From positions 43,107-107,106 of the forward strand of contig CALOCZ010000076.1 in assembly GCA_942491935.1 (NCBI GenBank): a stretch of 64,000 bases of DNA, read 5' to 3'. The position numbers and the translations under genes were made by a program. The DNA is from JAGTVG01 sp942491935. Lineage in GTDB: Bacteria > Bacteroidota > Bacteroidia > Cytophagales > Cyclobacteriaceae. A model generated the notes under the pieces. It was not told the origin of the DNA. It did not search any database and saw only the letters and a program-made list of their open reading frames with translations. Shown here in pieces: positions 8,827 to 18,095 of the stretch (within the stretch, counting starts at the first letter, position 1; each line of letters starts with the position of its first letter).

Positions 8827-8902
8827 ATTTAAATTCAATTTTCCAGTACCTATTTAGAGTTTAAAAAAAGCTGAGAAAGATCGAAATAAATTGAATTTAA
8901 AT
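8827..8902 (+). repeat. 15-nt inverted repeat in the lpxC-fabZ leader
   Basis: ATTTAAATTCAATTT at 8827-8841 is the exact reverse complement of AAATTGAATTTAAAT at 8888-8902, with 46 nt between the arms. In RNA this could form an AU-rich stem closing a large loop about 70 nt before the start codon; in DNA it could be two copies of an operator. There is no T-run to make it a terminator. Confidence 0.55.
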
Positions 8903-8969
8903 ACAAATAATTGGATTTAATAGCAATCTATCGACTGAGATATTAGTAATTCCACTAGACCTAAGATTT

Positions 8970-10364
8970 ATGAATATTAAACAGCACACCATAACGAAGC
9001 CGGTGACCATTGAGGGTGTTGGGCTTCATACAGGTGTAAATGCAAAAATGACTTTTCTCCCGGCTAAACCAAATCATGGTATTAAATTTCAAAGGATTGA
9101 TATAGAGGGGAAACCAATAATTGAAGCTGATGTAGATAATGTAGTTGACTTATCAAGAGGAACTACCCTCGAAAAAGAAGGTGCCAAAGTAGCTACCGTA
9201 GAACATACCATGGCAGCTCTTGTTGGCATGCAGGTTGATAATGTTTTAATACAACTTGATGGCCCTGAGATCCCTATTATGGATGGTAGCTCAAAAATGT
9301 TTGTAGATGCTCTTGAAAGTGTCGGTTTTGAAGAGCAAAATGCATTACGAAATTTCTTCGAGGTCAGGGAACCAATATTTTACAGGGACAGCGCACATGA
9401 TGTTGAAATAGCAGCTTTGCCATTGGATGATTACCGGGTTACGGTAATGATCGATTATAATTCTCCAGTCCTCGGTAGTCAGCATGCAAATATTACAGAT
9501 CTTAATCAGTTCTCAAAAGAAATTGCCTCCTGCCGGACTTTCTGTTTTTTGCATGAACTTGAAATGTTATATAAAAATAACCTCATAAAAGGAGGTGACC
9601 TCAATAATGCCATTGTCGTAGTTGACCGGGTTGTTGAAGACAATGAACTTGATTACCTGGCCAAATTATTTAATAAGCCAAAAGTAGAGGTGAAGAAAGA
9701 AGGGATACTGAATAATGTTGAATTAAGATATCGAAACGAACCTGCACGGCATAAGCTGTTGGATGTAATGGGCGATCTTGCTTTAGCTGGCCGTCCAATT
9801 AAAGCCCAGATCCTTGCTGCTCGCCCGGGACATGCTTCTAATGTGGCCTTTGCCAGGAAGCTTAAGAAAGAAATGAGTGATCCAAAGTCTATTAATATCC
9901 CACCTTACAATCCCAAATTACCACCGGTAATGGATATTAATCAGATCAGGGAAACACTTCCACATAGAGCTCCCTTTTTACTTGTTGATAAGATCATTCA
10001 CCTTGATGAGATTACTGTCGCAGGGATTAAGAATGTAACATATAATGAACCTTTCTTTCAGGGACATTTTCCTGGAAATCCGGTTATGCCGGGGGTATTG
10101 ATTGTTGAGGCTCTTGCGCAGACTGGGGGTATTTTAGCCCTTAATGCATTGGGAGATCCGAAGGACTACTGGACATATTTCATGAAAATTGAAGATTGCC
10201 GATTCAGAAGGATGGTCCTCCCGGGTGATCAGCTAATATTAAAATGTGAATTGCTTGAGCCCATCAGAAGAGGAATTGCCCGTATGAAGGCGCAGGCTTT
10301 CGTAGGTAACACCATAGTAACAGAATCAGTGATGCTAGCCAGTATTGTTAAGAAAAACAAATGA
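8970..10364 (+). CDS. lpxC-fabZ: Bifunctional LpxC-FabZ fusion
   Basis: A 464-residue fusion. Residues about 1-305 are UDP-3-O-acyl-GlcNAc deacetylase (LpxC): Glu78-His79 in VEHTMAAL, His261 and Asp265 in RHKLLDVMGD for zinc, and the catalytic His288 in PGHASN. Residues about 318-464 are the hotdog dehydratase FabZ, with LPHRAPFLLVD, the catalytic His366 in GHFPGNPVMPG and Glu380 in VEALAQ. LpxC is the committed step of lipid A synthesis; FabZ removes water from 3-hydroxyacyl-ACP, which competes for the same acyl pool. The fusion is a known Bacteroidota arrangement. lpxA overlaps by 4 nt (ATGA). Confidence 0.97.
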   Translation: MNIKQHTITKPVTIEGVGLHTGVNAKMTFLPAKPNHGIKFQRIDIEGKPIIEADVDNVVDLSRGTTLEKEGAKVATVEHTMAALVGMQVDNVLIQLDGPEIPIMDGSSKMFVDALESVGFEEQNALRNFFEVREPIFYRDSAHDVEIAALPLDDYRVTVMIDYNSPVLGSQHANITDLNQFSKEIASCRTFCFLHELEMLYKNNLIKGGDLNNAIVVVDRVVEDNELDYLAKLFNKPKVEVKKEGILNNVELRYRNEPARHKLLDVMGDLALAGRPIKAQILAARPGHASNVAFARKLKKEMSDPKSINIPPYNPKLPPVMDINQIRETLPHRAPFLLVDKIIHLDEITVAGIKNVTYNEPFFQGHFPGNPVMPGVLIVEALAQTGGILALNALGDPKDYWTYFMKIEDCRFRRMVLPGDQLILKCELLEPIRRGIARMKAQAFVGNTIVTESVMLASIVKKNK

Positions 10365-11143
10365 ACCAGCCATTATCATACATCCATCCGGAAGCGCAAA
10401 TCGCAGACAATGTTGTAATCGAGCCATTTGCTTGTATTCATAAAAATGTAATTATTGAAGAGGGAACATGGATTGGCTCTCATGTTACAATTATGGAAGG
10501 GGCGAGAATAGGGAAAAATTGTAAAATATTTCCCGGAGCTACCATATCTTCGATTCCTCAAGACCTTAAATTTGCTGGAGAAGATACAACAGTTGAGATC
10601 GGTGATAACACAGTTATCCGGGAATATGTTACCATAAATCGTGGAACAGTAGAACGATACAGGACCACTATAGGCAAGAACAGCCTTTTAATGGCCTATG
10701 TGCATGTCGCCCATGACTGTGTTATCGGCGACCAGTGCATTCTCGTAAACTGCGTACAGATGGCAGGTCATGTTGAGGTCGATGACTGGGCAATAATTGG
10801 AGGATCTACTTCTATTCATCAATTCGTTAAAATAGGCCGTCACGTTATGATAGCTGGAGGGTCATTGGTAAGAAAAGATGTGCCACCATATACCAAGGCT
10901 GCAAGAGAGCCCTTATGCTATACCGGAATAAATTCAATAGGATTGAGAAGAAGGGGATATACCAATGATAAAATTAATGAGATCCAGGAGATTTACAGGC
11001 AGATATATCTGAAAGGCCTTAATAATTCAAAAGCACTTGATGTCCTGGAACTTGAAATGTCACCGTCAACAGAACGAGATGAAATTGTCAATTTCGTCCG
11101 GAATTCAGACCGTGGTATTATGAAAGGATTCAATAACGTATGA
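10361..11143 (+). CDS. lpxA: Acyl-ACP:UDP-N-acetylglucosamine O-acyltransferase LpxA
   Basis: A 260-residue left-handed beta-helix protein with hexapeptide repeats from about residue 8 to 180, the catalytic base His118 in VHVAHDCVIGD, and the C-terminal helical domain (about 190-260) with GLRRRGY. It performs the first acylation of lipid A synthesis. The ATG overlaps the TGA of lpxC-fabZ (ATGA), indicating coupled translation. Length and motif order are normal. Confidence 0.97.
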   Translation: MNQPLSYIHPEAQIADNVVIEPFACIHKNVIIEEGTWIGSHVTIMEGARIGKNCKIFPGATISSIPQDLKFAGEDTTVEIGDNTVIREYVTINRGTVERYRTTIGKNSLLMAYVHVAHDCVIGDQCILVNCVQMAGHVEVDDWAIIGGSTSIHQFVKIGRHVMIAGGSLVRKDVPPYTKAAREPLCYTGINSIGLRRRGYTNDKINEIQEIYRQIYLKGLNNSKALDVLELEMSPSTERDEIVNFVRNSDRGIMKGFNNV

Positions 11144-11147
11144 TCTC

Positions 11148-11765
11148 ATGCAGATCATCCTTAAGGGAGCCGGCAAAAAATATAATAAAGAGTGGATATT
11201 CAAGAATATAGATAAATCCATATCTACAGGCAGCCCTCTTGCAGTAATCGGTCCAAATGGATCGGGAAAATCAACTTTAATGCTTATCATTTCTGGCTGG
11301 ACATTACCATCAGCTGGATCGGTATCCTATATTCATAATAATAGTAATATACTTCCCGACGAATTTTATAAATCGGTTGATTTTGTTGCACCCTATACAG
11401 AACTTGTCGAAGAATTAACTCTTGAAGAATTTTTAAAATTTCATTTTAATTTTAAATCGCTAAGAGCCGGGATGAGCATCCGAGATGTTATTCATAATAG
11501 CAAGCTTGAAGGAAATGAAGAGAAATTTATTAAACACTTTTCTTCAGGGATGAAACAAAGGTTGAAACTGGCAATAGGGATATATTCTGCAAGCCCTGTA
11601 TTGTTACTTGATGAGCCAACAACTAATTTGGATCAAGAGAATAAAAAGTGGTATTCTGAGGAGATTAAGTCGATATTGGGAAATAAGACCGTGATAATTG
11701 CCTCAAATCAACAAGAAGAATATACCTTTGCTGTTGATTTTATTAAAATTGAAAATTATAAATAA
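11148..11765 (+). CDS. ABC transporter ATP-binding protein
   Basis: A 205-residue single ATPase domain. Walker A is GPNGSGKST (about 35-43), the signature is SSGMKQRLKLAIG, Walker B is VLLLDEPTTNLD. No membrane part is fused and no permease gene is adjacent; the ATG lies 4 nt after lpxA, so it rides on the lpx transcript. The gene could energise an exporter encoded elsewhere or act as a soluble ABC protein. The substrate cannot be inferred. Confidence 0.85.
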   Translation: MQIILKGAGKKYNKEWIFKNIDKSISTGSPLAVIGPNGSGKSTLMLIISGWTLPSAGSVSYIHNNSNILPDEFYKSVDFVAPYTELVEELTLEEFLKFHFNFKSLRAGMSIRDVIHNSKLEGNEEKFIKHFSSGMKQRLKLAIGIYSASPVLLLDEPTTNLDQENKKWYSEEIKSILGNKTVIIASNQQEEYTFAVDFIKIENYK

Positions 11766-11847
11766 ACAGGGTTACTATTCGTTATAATTCTGGAATTAAT
11801 TAAATTAAGGATACAATAGATTGGTATAAACCAGAAAAATTTTAAAT

Positions 11848-12321
11848 ATGAAAAAGTTATTTTTATTTTTAAGCGTGGGTCTGATAGCGGGATTTGCTTT
11901 TCTCTCAAGTTGTGGTGATGATAATGGGGAAACAGATTTAACTGAACAGCAGAAAAGAGCTCAAACAATGAGTGGTACCTGGACCATACAAAGTGCTACT
12001 GTTCCACAGGGTGTAGATCCTACTATTCTGAATGGTTCAACAATGACTTTCAATACTGATGCCAGCTATGCACCAACATCATTTAGTGCCGCTGGTATGC
12101 CGGATTTTTTCAGCACTCAGAGTAACTCATCATGGGCATTCGGTAGTTCTTCCATAAATATCGTGGTATTATCCAGTGTAACTCCGGTTTCCGAATTCAA
12201 TATCAATAATGTAAGTACGAACTCAATGAGCATATCATTCTCACATCCTGGTCTTACAGCAATGGCTGGTGGCAGGATAGCTGATTTAAGCGGTGCATAT
12301 ACTGCTAATTTGACTAAATAG
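11848..12321 (+). CDS. Small putative surface lipoprotein, lipocalin-like
   Basis: A 157-residue protein with a clear lipoprotein signal peptide: basic start, hydrophobic core and lipobox LSSC with Cys22. The acidic residues just after the Cys (GDDNGE) resemble lipoprotein surface-export signals described in Bacteroidota. The mature part begins with a segment similar to lipocalin-like proteins of this phylum (MSGTWTIQSATV) and is Ser/Thr-rich and beta-strand-like. I do not recognise a specific function. It is monocistronic, ending in a perfect-stem terminator. Confidence 0.7.
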   Translation: MKKLFLFLSVGLIAGFAFLSSCGDDNGETDLTEQQKRAQTMSGTWTIQSATVPQGVDPTILNGSTMTFNTDASYAPTSFSAAGMPDFFSTQSNSSWAFGSSSINIVVLSSVTPVSEFNINNVSTNSMSISFSHPGLTAMAGGRIADLSGAYTANLTK

Positions 12322-12344
12322 AAGATATATAGATTAATAAATAA

Positions 12345-12387
12345 AGTCCCGTATCTGGTCTAAAAGGCAGATACGGGACTTTTTATT
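12345..12387. terminator. Bidirectional terminator between lipoprotein gene and mutS2
   Basis: A 12-bp perfect stem (12345-12356 with 12369-12380, AGTCCCGTATCT/AGATACGGGACT) with a 12-nt loop. TTTTATTT follows on the plus strand and AATAAATAAA precedes it, giving a T-rich tail on the minus strand too, so it can serve both convergent genes. Confidence 0.9.
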
Positions 12388-14794
12388 TCAGGTGGACAAT
12401 GCTAATCCCGGCACCCCCTCTTTCAACATCTTCATCATAAAAGCGGTCGATAAAATCAACCTGAGTCAAATGTGTCCGTATAACATCCCGTAGGATCCCA
12501 TCTCCTTTTCCATGAAGTATTCGGATCTCATTCATGCTTAAAAGCAATGCTTCGTCAAGGTATTGGTTTAGAATGGTAAGGGCTTCTTCAGCCCTTTTGC
12601 CCCTAAGATCAAGAGTGGATTCGAAAAATTTAAGTTTCTCATTCAGATCAGAACTTATAACACGTGAAGAAACTCCAGAAACCTTTTCCGAACGTCCGGT
12701 ATATTCCTTCTTTGAGATCTTTTCCAGCCTGTTTAGATTTAAATTTGATTTCAGGTCACCAATTGCTACTTCGGCAGTATTCCTTTTGATATTCAGGACC
12801 TGACCTACACTTCCCTGGTCCATGATCCTGACAAAATCACCTACTTCAATTTTACCCTGGACTACCCTTATCTTTGGTTTTTTGATAATATCTTTCTTTA
12901 CTGGTGGTTCAGGAAGTTTATTCTTTTCCTTAAATTCCTCCAGGTTTTTCCGGATAATCCTGGTTTTTTCTTTATCCGCCTTAGCCTCTTTAATTAACCT
13001 GATGGTTTTCTCTATTTCCTTGTTTGCTCTTGAAATAATGTCATTTGCTTCACGCCTGGCATCTTTAATTGCTATATTACGGTTACTTTCCAGGTCAGTT
13101 TTTAAAGATTCATATTCATTTATGAGCTTGTTGTATTTGTTTTCCTCTAATGACAATTTTCTTTTTTGCAATTCAAACTCTTTCTTTTCCTGTTCCAACT
13201 CCCCCAGCAATCTTTCAAAGTTAACGTGCGAGGTTCCAATGCCTTTTTTGGCATCCTGAATGATCTCATTAGAAAGCCCAATCTTAGCTGCAATTTCCAG
13301 GGCAAAAGAACTTCCAGGCTTGCCGATCTGTAATTCAAATAACGGTTCCATTTTATTGATATCAAATCTCATGGCACCATTGATCACCCCAGGTGTCTTC
13401 TCAGCGAATTTTTTTAAGTTGGTATAATGTGTTGTAATGATCCCAAATGATTTCTTTTTACTCAATTCCTTTAGAATAGCCTCAGCAATTGCCCCACCGA
13501 ATTGAGGCTCGGTCCCGGTTCCGAATTCGTCGATCAGGAAAAGCGTCTTTCTTGTAGCGAGATTCAGGAAACTATTCATATTCATCAAGTGGGAACTATA
13601 TGTGCTCAAGTCATTTTCTAATGATTGTTCATCTCCAATATCTATAAATATCCTTGGGAAAACACCCGTTTGGGACCCTTCCATTAAAGGGACCAGCAAT
13701 CCACATTGCAGCATATACTGGATCAATCCGACGGTTTGAAGACAAACAGACTTTCCACCTGCATTTGGGCCAGAAATAACCAGAATTCTATTTTCATGGG
13801 TTAATGTTATGTCAAGAGGAATTACTGGTTTCCCTGATATCTTGTGGGACATATATAAAATGGGGTGCCTGGCCTGTAACCATTCAATTTTTGCTGTGTT
13901 CACCAATTCCGGCAAAATGGCATTCAAATCAATGGCGTATAGTGCTTTTGCCTTAATGAAATCTATTTTCCCTACAAACTCGTAACACTTTCTTAAATTA
14001 TCAACTTCCGGTCTGATCATGTCGGTGAGCGCGATAAGGATGCGGATAATTTCCCGCTTTTCCTTATAATAGAGATCTCTGATATCATTGTTCAATTCCA
14101 CTAGCGACGAAGGTTCAATAAAAGTTGTTTGACCGCTTGCTGATTCATCATGAATAAATCCACCCACAACTCTTTTAAATTCGGAACGAACCGGAATGAC
14201 CAACCGACCATTTCTTATGGTAATATTAACTTCCTCACTTGTATAACCATCTTTGATAAATTTCTTTAGTATGCGTTCCAGTTTCCCACGAACCTTGAAT
14301 TCAAGTTCCTGGATTTTACTCCTGATCTTCATTAACTCATCACTCGCAGAGTTTCTGATCTTTCCACTTTCATCTACGATTTTATGTATAGTAAATAAAA
14401 GTTGTGGATTAAGATATACGCCAACAGTCAATAGCGTTAAGTGTTCAAACTGTTCCTGGTGTTTTTTAAAAAACTTTAATAGGTCGTCAGTTTTTGATAA
14501 GGTTAATTTTAATTCGTGAAATTCTTCATCAGACAGATAAGCATCAATTTTTGAAGCCTTAATAAGATGTTTACTTATATTATGATATTCCCCTCCCGGA
14601 AAGGGCAGGCCTGACTGCAATATTTTCACAAACTCAGCAGTCTGTATGAGCAATTTTTTGATCAGTTCAAAATCCGCGCTGAATCTTATATTATCGACAT
14701 ATGATTGTCCGAACTCCCCGATACATTTCTGTCTGATGGCCTGTTTGATCTTGTCAAATCCCAGTTTTTCTTCTAAATTCGATGGATATAACAT
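12383..14794 (-). CDS. mutS2: Endonuclease/ribosome-rescue ATPase MutS2
   Basis: An 803-residue protein with the MutS2 layout: coiled N-terminal core, clamp and lever region, ABC-type ATPase with Walker A SGPNAGGKS (near residue 340) and Walker B TLFLIDEFGTGTEP, a long charged coiled coil (about 520-640), a KOW-like segment, and a C-terminal Smr domain (about 735-803) with LDLRGKRAEEA and HGKGDG. MutS2 suppresses recombination by cutting branched DNA and, in Bacillus, also splits collided ribosomes. The stop is next to the bidirectional terminator. The upstream DUF4296 gene is 11 nt away on the same strand. Confidence 0.95.
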   Translation of the reverse strand: MLYPSNLEEKLGFDKIKQAIRQKCIGEFGQSYVDNIRFSADFELIKKLLIQTAEFVKILQSGLPFPGGEYHNISKHLIKASKIDAYLSDEEFHELKLTLSKTDDLLKFFKKHQEQFEHLTLLTVGVYLNPQLLFTIHKIVDESGKIRNSASDELMKIRSKIQELEFKVRGKLERILKKFIKDGYTSEEVNITIRNGRLVIPVRSEFKRVVGGFIHDESASGQTTFIEPSSLVELNNDIRDLYYKEKREIIRILIALTDMIRPEVDNLRKCYEFVGKIDFIKAKALYAIDLNAILPELVNTAKIEWLQARHPILYMSHKISGKPVIPLDITLTHENRILVISGPNAGGKSVCLQTVGLIQYMLQCGLLVPLMEGSQTGVFPRIFIDIGDEQSLENDLSTYSSHLMNMNSFLNLATRKTLFLIDEFGTGTEPQFGGAIAEAILKELSKKKSFGIITTHYTNLKKFAEKTPGVINGAMRFDINKMEPLFELQIGKPGSSFALEIAAKIGLSNEIIQDAKKGIGTSHVNFERLLGELEQEKKEFELQKRKLSLEENKYNKLINEYESLKTDLESNRNIAIKDARREANDIISRANKEIEKTIRLIKEAKADKEKTRIIRKNLEEFKEKNKLPEPPVKKDIIKKPKIRVVQGKIEVGDFVRIMDQGSVGQVLNIKRNTAEVAIGDLKSNLNLNRLEKISKKEYTGRSEKVSGVSSRVISSDLNEKLKFFESTLDLRGKRAEEALTILNQYLDEALLLSMNEIRILHGKGDGILRDVIRTHLTQVDFIDRFYDEDVERGGAGISIVHLK

Positions 14795-14805
14795 TCTCTG
14801 TCAGA

Positions 14806-15147
14806 TCATTTTTTACTTGACACTCTTTCTCTGAGGCTGAGGCTGTCTACCACCGCTGTATATATCTCTTCCATGTCAAACATATTATTAAGATAGTACT
14901 GATAACTCTTGAAATAAACCGAATCAGAAACATTGTGTTTTTTAAAAAGTTCTTTTTCTATTTCGGGGAAAAAGAGTTTCACGGAATCATTCGGGAACCG
15001 GACAGTAGTAATTTTAGCCTCCATAATATGTAAATCAATCAGAAAAGAAACCATCTCTTGTTTCGACATGATTCCTTCAGGTGGCTTATCTTTGCGCACG
15101 CAATTGATTAAAACTATAATCAGTAGTAATAAAAAAGTTTTTTTCAT
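14806..15147 (-). CDS. DUF4296 lipoprotein
   Basis: A 113-residue protein with a lipoprotein signal (lipobox LINC, Cys16) followed by a helical region typical of DUF4296, a Bacteroidota family: MSKQEMVSFLIDLHIMEAK and YFKSYQYYLNN. Function is unknown; the family is assumed to sit in the periplasm or outer membrane. It starts 49 nt from the divergent DUF58 gene and is followed after 11 nt by mutS2, so the two are probably co-transcribed. Confidence 0.82.
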   Translation of the reverse strand: MKKTFLLLLIIVLINCVRKDKPPEGIMSKQEMVSFLIDLHIMEAKITTVRFPNDSVKLFFPEIEKELFKKHNVSDSVYFKSYQYYLNNMFDMEEIYTAVVDSLSLRERVSSKK

Positions 15148-15196
15148 GACCGAAAATTACTCAAATAAGTTCTAATTTTAAAGATAAAAAGTGCCT

Positions 15197-16075
15197 ATGA
15201 AGGAGCTTCTCAAAAAGCTTCGTAAATATGAAATTACTGTCAGGAAGGCAATCAACTCTCATATGCAGGGTAATTTCCACTCTGTATTTAAAGGAAGTGG
15301 CCTTGAATTTGACGATGTAAGGGCATATCAATACGGTGATGATGTTCGATCGATCGACTGGCACGTATCAGCGAAGGGACATGGAACTTATGTAAAAACT
15401 TTCAAGGAAGAGAAGGAGCAAACCGTCTTTTTTGTACTAGATGTCAGTGCCTCACAGGATATTGGCAATCCAGGACGACAGAAAATTCAGATCGCCAAAG
15501 AAATATGTGCTGTTTTAGCATTATCTGCTTTAAAGGAATCAAGCCAGGTGGGTTTAGTATGTTTTTCCGATCAAAAGGAAAAGTATGTAAAGCCAACTAA
15601 AGGAGTTAAACACGCCTATCGGATATTTAGTGAGATTTTTAATTTACAGCCCCAATCCCTTAAGACAGATATTAGCAGGGCTATATTATATACCTTAAAC
15701 CGGCTTAAACGAAAGAGTATAGTAATTTTTATCTCGGATTTTATAGATGAGGGATTTGAAAACAATATGAAAGCACTGGCAAGGAAGCATGATCTAGTAA
15801 CCATACATATATCAGACAGAAGGGAAACAGACCTTCCCAAATTGGGCATTGTTCCATTATATGATAAGGAAAGTGGCAAGGTTCTATGGATGAATACATC
15901 ATCTGGAAATTTCCGGCAAGGATTGCATAATACATTTAGCGGCAATAAAATTGAACTTGAGAACCTGTGTCGTAAACAAAATGCCAACTATCTTTCTATA
16001 GACACCAATGAAGATTATGTGCCGAAACTGATAAAATTATTTAAAGTTAGAAATAAAGCGAAGAGATTTGTTTAA
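15197..16075 (+). CDS. DUF58 domain protein of the bat aerotolerance cluster
   Basis: A 292-residue protein. It contains the DUF58 signature GLEFDDVRAYQYGDDVRSID followed by W, and a von Willebrand A-like fold with FVLDVSASQD. It has no membrane helix. Such proteins usually sit between MoxR-type AAA ATPases and BatA/BatB in a membrane-associated complex. I set the start at ATG 15197; a GTG two codons earlier is less likely. The last 8 nt overlap the next gene. No moxR lies upstream: the neighbour is the divergent DUF4296 lipoprotein. Confidence 0.88.
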   Translation: MKELLKKLRKYEITVRKAINSHMQGNFHSVFKGSGLEFDDVRAYQYGDDVRSIDWHVSAKGHGTYVKTFKEEKEQTVFFVLDVSASQDIGNPGRQKIQIAKEICAVLALSALKESSQVGLVCFSDQKEKYVKPTKGVKHAYRIFSEIFNLQPQSLKTDISRAILYTLNRLKRKSIVIFISDFIDEGFENNMKALARKHDLVTIHISDRRETDLPKLGIVPLYDKESGKVLWMNTSSGNFRQGLHNTFSGNKIELENLCRKQNANYLSIDTNEDYVPKLIKLFKVRNKAKRFV

Positions 16076-16958
16076 GAGAATAGGCATATTGTCATTATTG
16101 CTGGTTTTTTATTTCTCTGTCCATGGACAAGAGGTCTCCATCCAGGGATCTTTTTTAAAAGACACTGTGAAAATTGGGGAAGAAGTCCCATATAGCTTAT
16201 CGGTATTGTATCCAAGGTCATATAATATCATCTTTCCGGATTCAACTCATGATTATCAACCTTTTGAATATCATAAAAGGGAGTATTTTCAGACCACCTC
16301 TGACAGTGTTTCAAGTTTTGATAGCGTCATATATTATTTATCAACTTTTGAAATTGACTCTATACAATATCTTCAATTGCCGGTGTACATTAAGCAGGAA
16401 GAAGATAGCACCGCAATTTATACTTCGCCGGATTCTATAAATCTATTCTACATTATTCAGGAGATGCCGGATTCAGTTAAACTTAAAGAGAATACTTCTT
16501 TTTTTGAGATCTCTGATAAGTTTAATTACCCGGTTTTCATGATAATCTTCGGCGCCCTGCTTTTGGCTACGTTAATTGGTCTTATGTTCTTTGGCAAAAG
16601 ATTATCAAGATGGATCAGGATCCTCATTATGAGGAGAATACACAAGCGATTTGTAAATAAGTTTTACTTGAAATTAGGGGCACTGCGAGACAATAGAGCT
16701 GGTGTTGACCCGGAGGATATATTGGGAGACTGGAAAAAGTATATGGAAAAGTTAGAAAGGGAACCTTATACAAAACTTACAACCAAAGAATTGATCGGGC
16801 TGCATGCTGATCAAAGACTTAAGGAAAATTTAAGGTCCATCGACCGGTATATATATGGTAATATTAAAGAAAAGCCGCTCCATGAACATTTTGAAAAACT
16901 CCTGGAATATTCCATTGAACGCTATGATGTAAGACTTAAAGAACTTAGAAATGGATAG
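16068..16958 (+). CDS. Bat-cluster membrane protein with signal peptide
   Basis: A 296-residue protein that starts at a TTG overlapping the preceding gene by 8 nt. It has an N-terminal signal peptide ending near VHGQ, a periplasmic beta-rich domain (about 22-155), one membrane helix (about 160-180), then a basic cytoplasmic helical domain (RWIRILIMRRIHKRF). This is the position of the unnamed protein often found between DUF58 and BatA, distantly BatD-like in layout. A function beyond membership of the complex cannot be given. It overlaps batA by 8 nt. Confidence 0.75.
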   Translation: MFKRIGILSLLLVFYFSVHGQEVSIQGSFLKDTVKIGEEVPYSLSVLYPRSYNIIFPDSTHDYQPFEYHKREYFQTTSDSVSSFDSVIYYLSTFEIDSIQYLQLPVYIKQEEDSTAIYTSPDSINLFYIIQEMPDSVKLKENTSFFEISDKFNYPVFMIIFGALLLATLIGLMFFGKRLSRWIRILIMRRIHKRFVNKFYLKLGALRDNRAGVDPEDILGDWKKYMEKLEREPYTKLTTKELIGLHADQRLKENLRSIDRYIYGNIKEKPLHEHFEKLLEYSIERYDVRLKELRNG

Positions 16959-18003
16959 TCAAAGTTTATTTCCTGCTGTTTGGTATAGTCTTGATTGGTT
17001 TTATCCGGCCACTTTCCAGAATTTCTCCTGGGAATATAAACAAGTATTATGGTTTCTCTGGGCGGTTCCTGTGGTACTATTAATCAAATATATTGTCCAG
17101 GCCAGATTGAAACAGAAGTTACTCATTGCATTGCCTAAAAGTAGCTTGAAATGGAAACCAGCAAGTTTACTGAGGTTCATCCCTGATGTTTTAATCTCAA
17201 TGATCCTCGCCCTTATCATCATTAGTATAGCACGTCCCCAGAAAACCAATGAAAAAGTTGAGCAATGGACAGAAGGGATAGATATTATGCTGGTCATTGA
17301 TATTTCAGAGAGTATGCAGATTGAAGACTTCAAACCAAACCGATTGGAAGCTGCCAAAGAAACTGCCCTTAAGTTTATCCAGGGAAGATTTCAAGATCGA
17401 ATTGGAATCGTAATCTTTTCAGGGGATGCTTATTCCTTATCGCCCCTCACCCTTGATTATGACCTTTTAAAAGCACATATTGAAGAGCTTGATTTTGATA
17501 TGATCGAGAATCGCGGGACGGCAATAGGTAGCGCACTGGCAGTTGGAACAAACAGGATGAGAGATTCTGATTCAAAATCCAAAGTTCTAATCTTATTAAG
17601 CGATGGAGATAATACAGCCGGAAATATTGACCCGATCACGGCGGCGGAACTTGCCAGATCGTTTAATATCAGGATCTATACTATCGCCATAGGTAAGGAA
17701 GGAAGGGTGCCATTCGGAAAGGATTTTTTCGGACGAACACGGTATGTAGAAAACACCCTTGATGAAACCAACCTCAGGAAGATTGCTGAGCTGGGCGATG
17801 GCGAATTTTACAGGGTGTCTGACAATGAAGCTCTTGAAAACGTTTTTTCCTTGATCGATCAGTATGAAAAAGCGGAAATCAAAGAAACCAGGTTTAAGGA
17901 TACGCAGGATTATTATATGATATACCTTACCTGGGCGATTATTCTCTTAATTGCCTGGATCGGGCTGAAATCCACTTTCATTGGAAATGTATTACAGGAT
18001 TAG
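16951..18003 (+). CDS. batA: VWA-domain membrane protein BatA
   Basis: A 350-residue protein with two N-terminal membrane helices (about 32-50 and 76-94), a von Willebrand A domain (about 110-300) with an intact MIDAS motif DISES (Asp117, Ser119, Ser121) and LLSDGDNTAG, and one C-terminal helix (about 325-345). BatA is part of the Bacteroides aerotolerance operon. In most relatives batB (a second VWA protein), batC (TPR) and batD follow; here the next gene is a convergent nucleoside phosphorylase. Confidence 0.9.
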   Translation: MDSQSLFPAVWYSLDWFYPATFQNFSWEYKQVLWFLWAVPVVLLIKYIVQARLKQKLLIALPKSSLKWKPASLLRFIPDVLISMILALIIISIARPQKTNEKVEQWTEGIDIMLVIDISESMQIEDFKPNRLEAAKETALKFIQGRFQDRIGIVIFSGDAYSLSPLTLDYDLLKAHIEELDFDMIENRGTAIGSALAVGTNRMRDSDSKSKVLILLSDGDNTAGNIDPITAAELARSFNIRIYTIAIGKEGRVPFGKDFFGRTRYVENTLDETNLRKIAELGDGEFYRVSDNEALENVFSLIDQYEKAEIKETRFKDTQDYYMIYLTWAIILLIAWIGLKSTFIGNVLQD

Positions 18004-18095
18004 GATAATGGCTGTTTTATCATTAACAGGCCACGCAAAGAAACACCAGGTGACTTGACACGGAGTTATTGAAATCTCAAAATTGAAGTTAATTC

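Larger units (their letters stand above)
8598..8969 (+). other. Intergenic region between lpxD and lpxC-fabZ
   Basis: A 372-nt AT-rich spacer with no credible reading frame. It contains a possible promoter (8785-8816) and a 15-nt perfect inverted repeat (8827-8902). The region from about 8823 to 8969 would be a long untranslated leader of lpxC-fabZ. I found no terminator with a T-run after lpxD. Confidence 0.6.
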
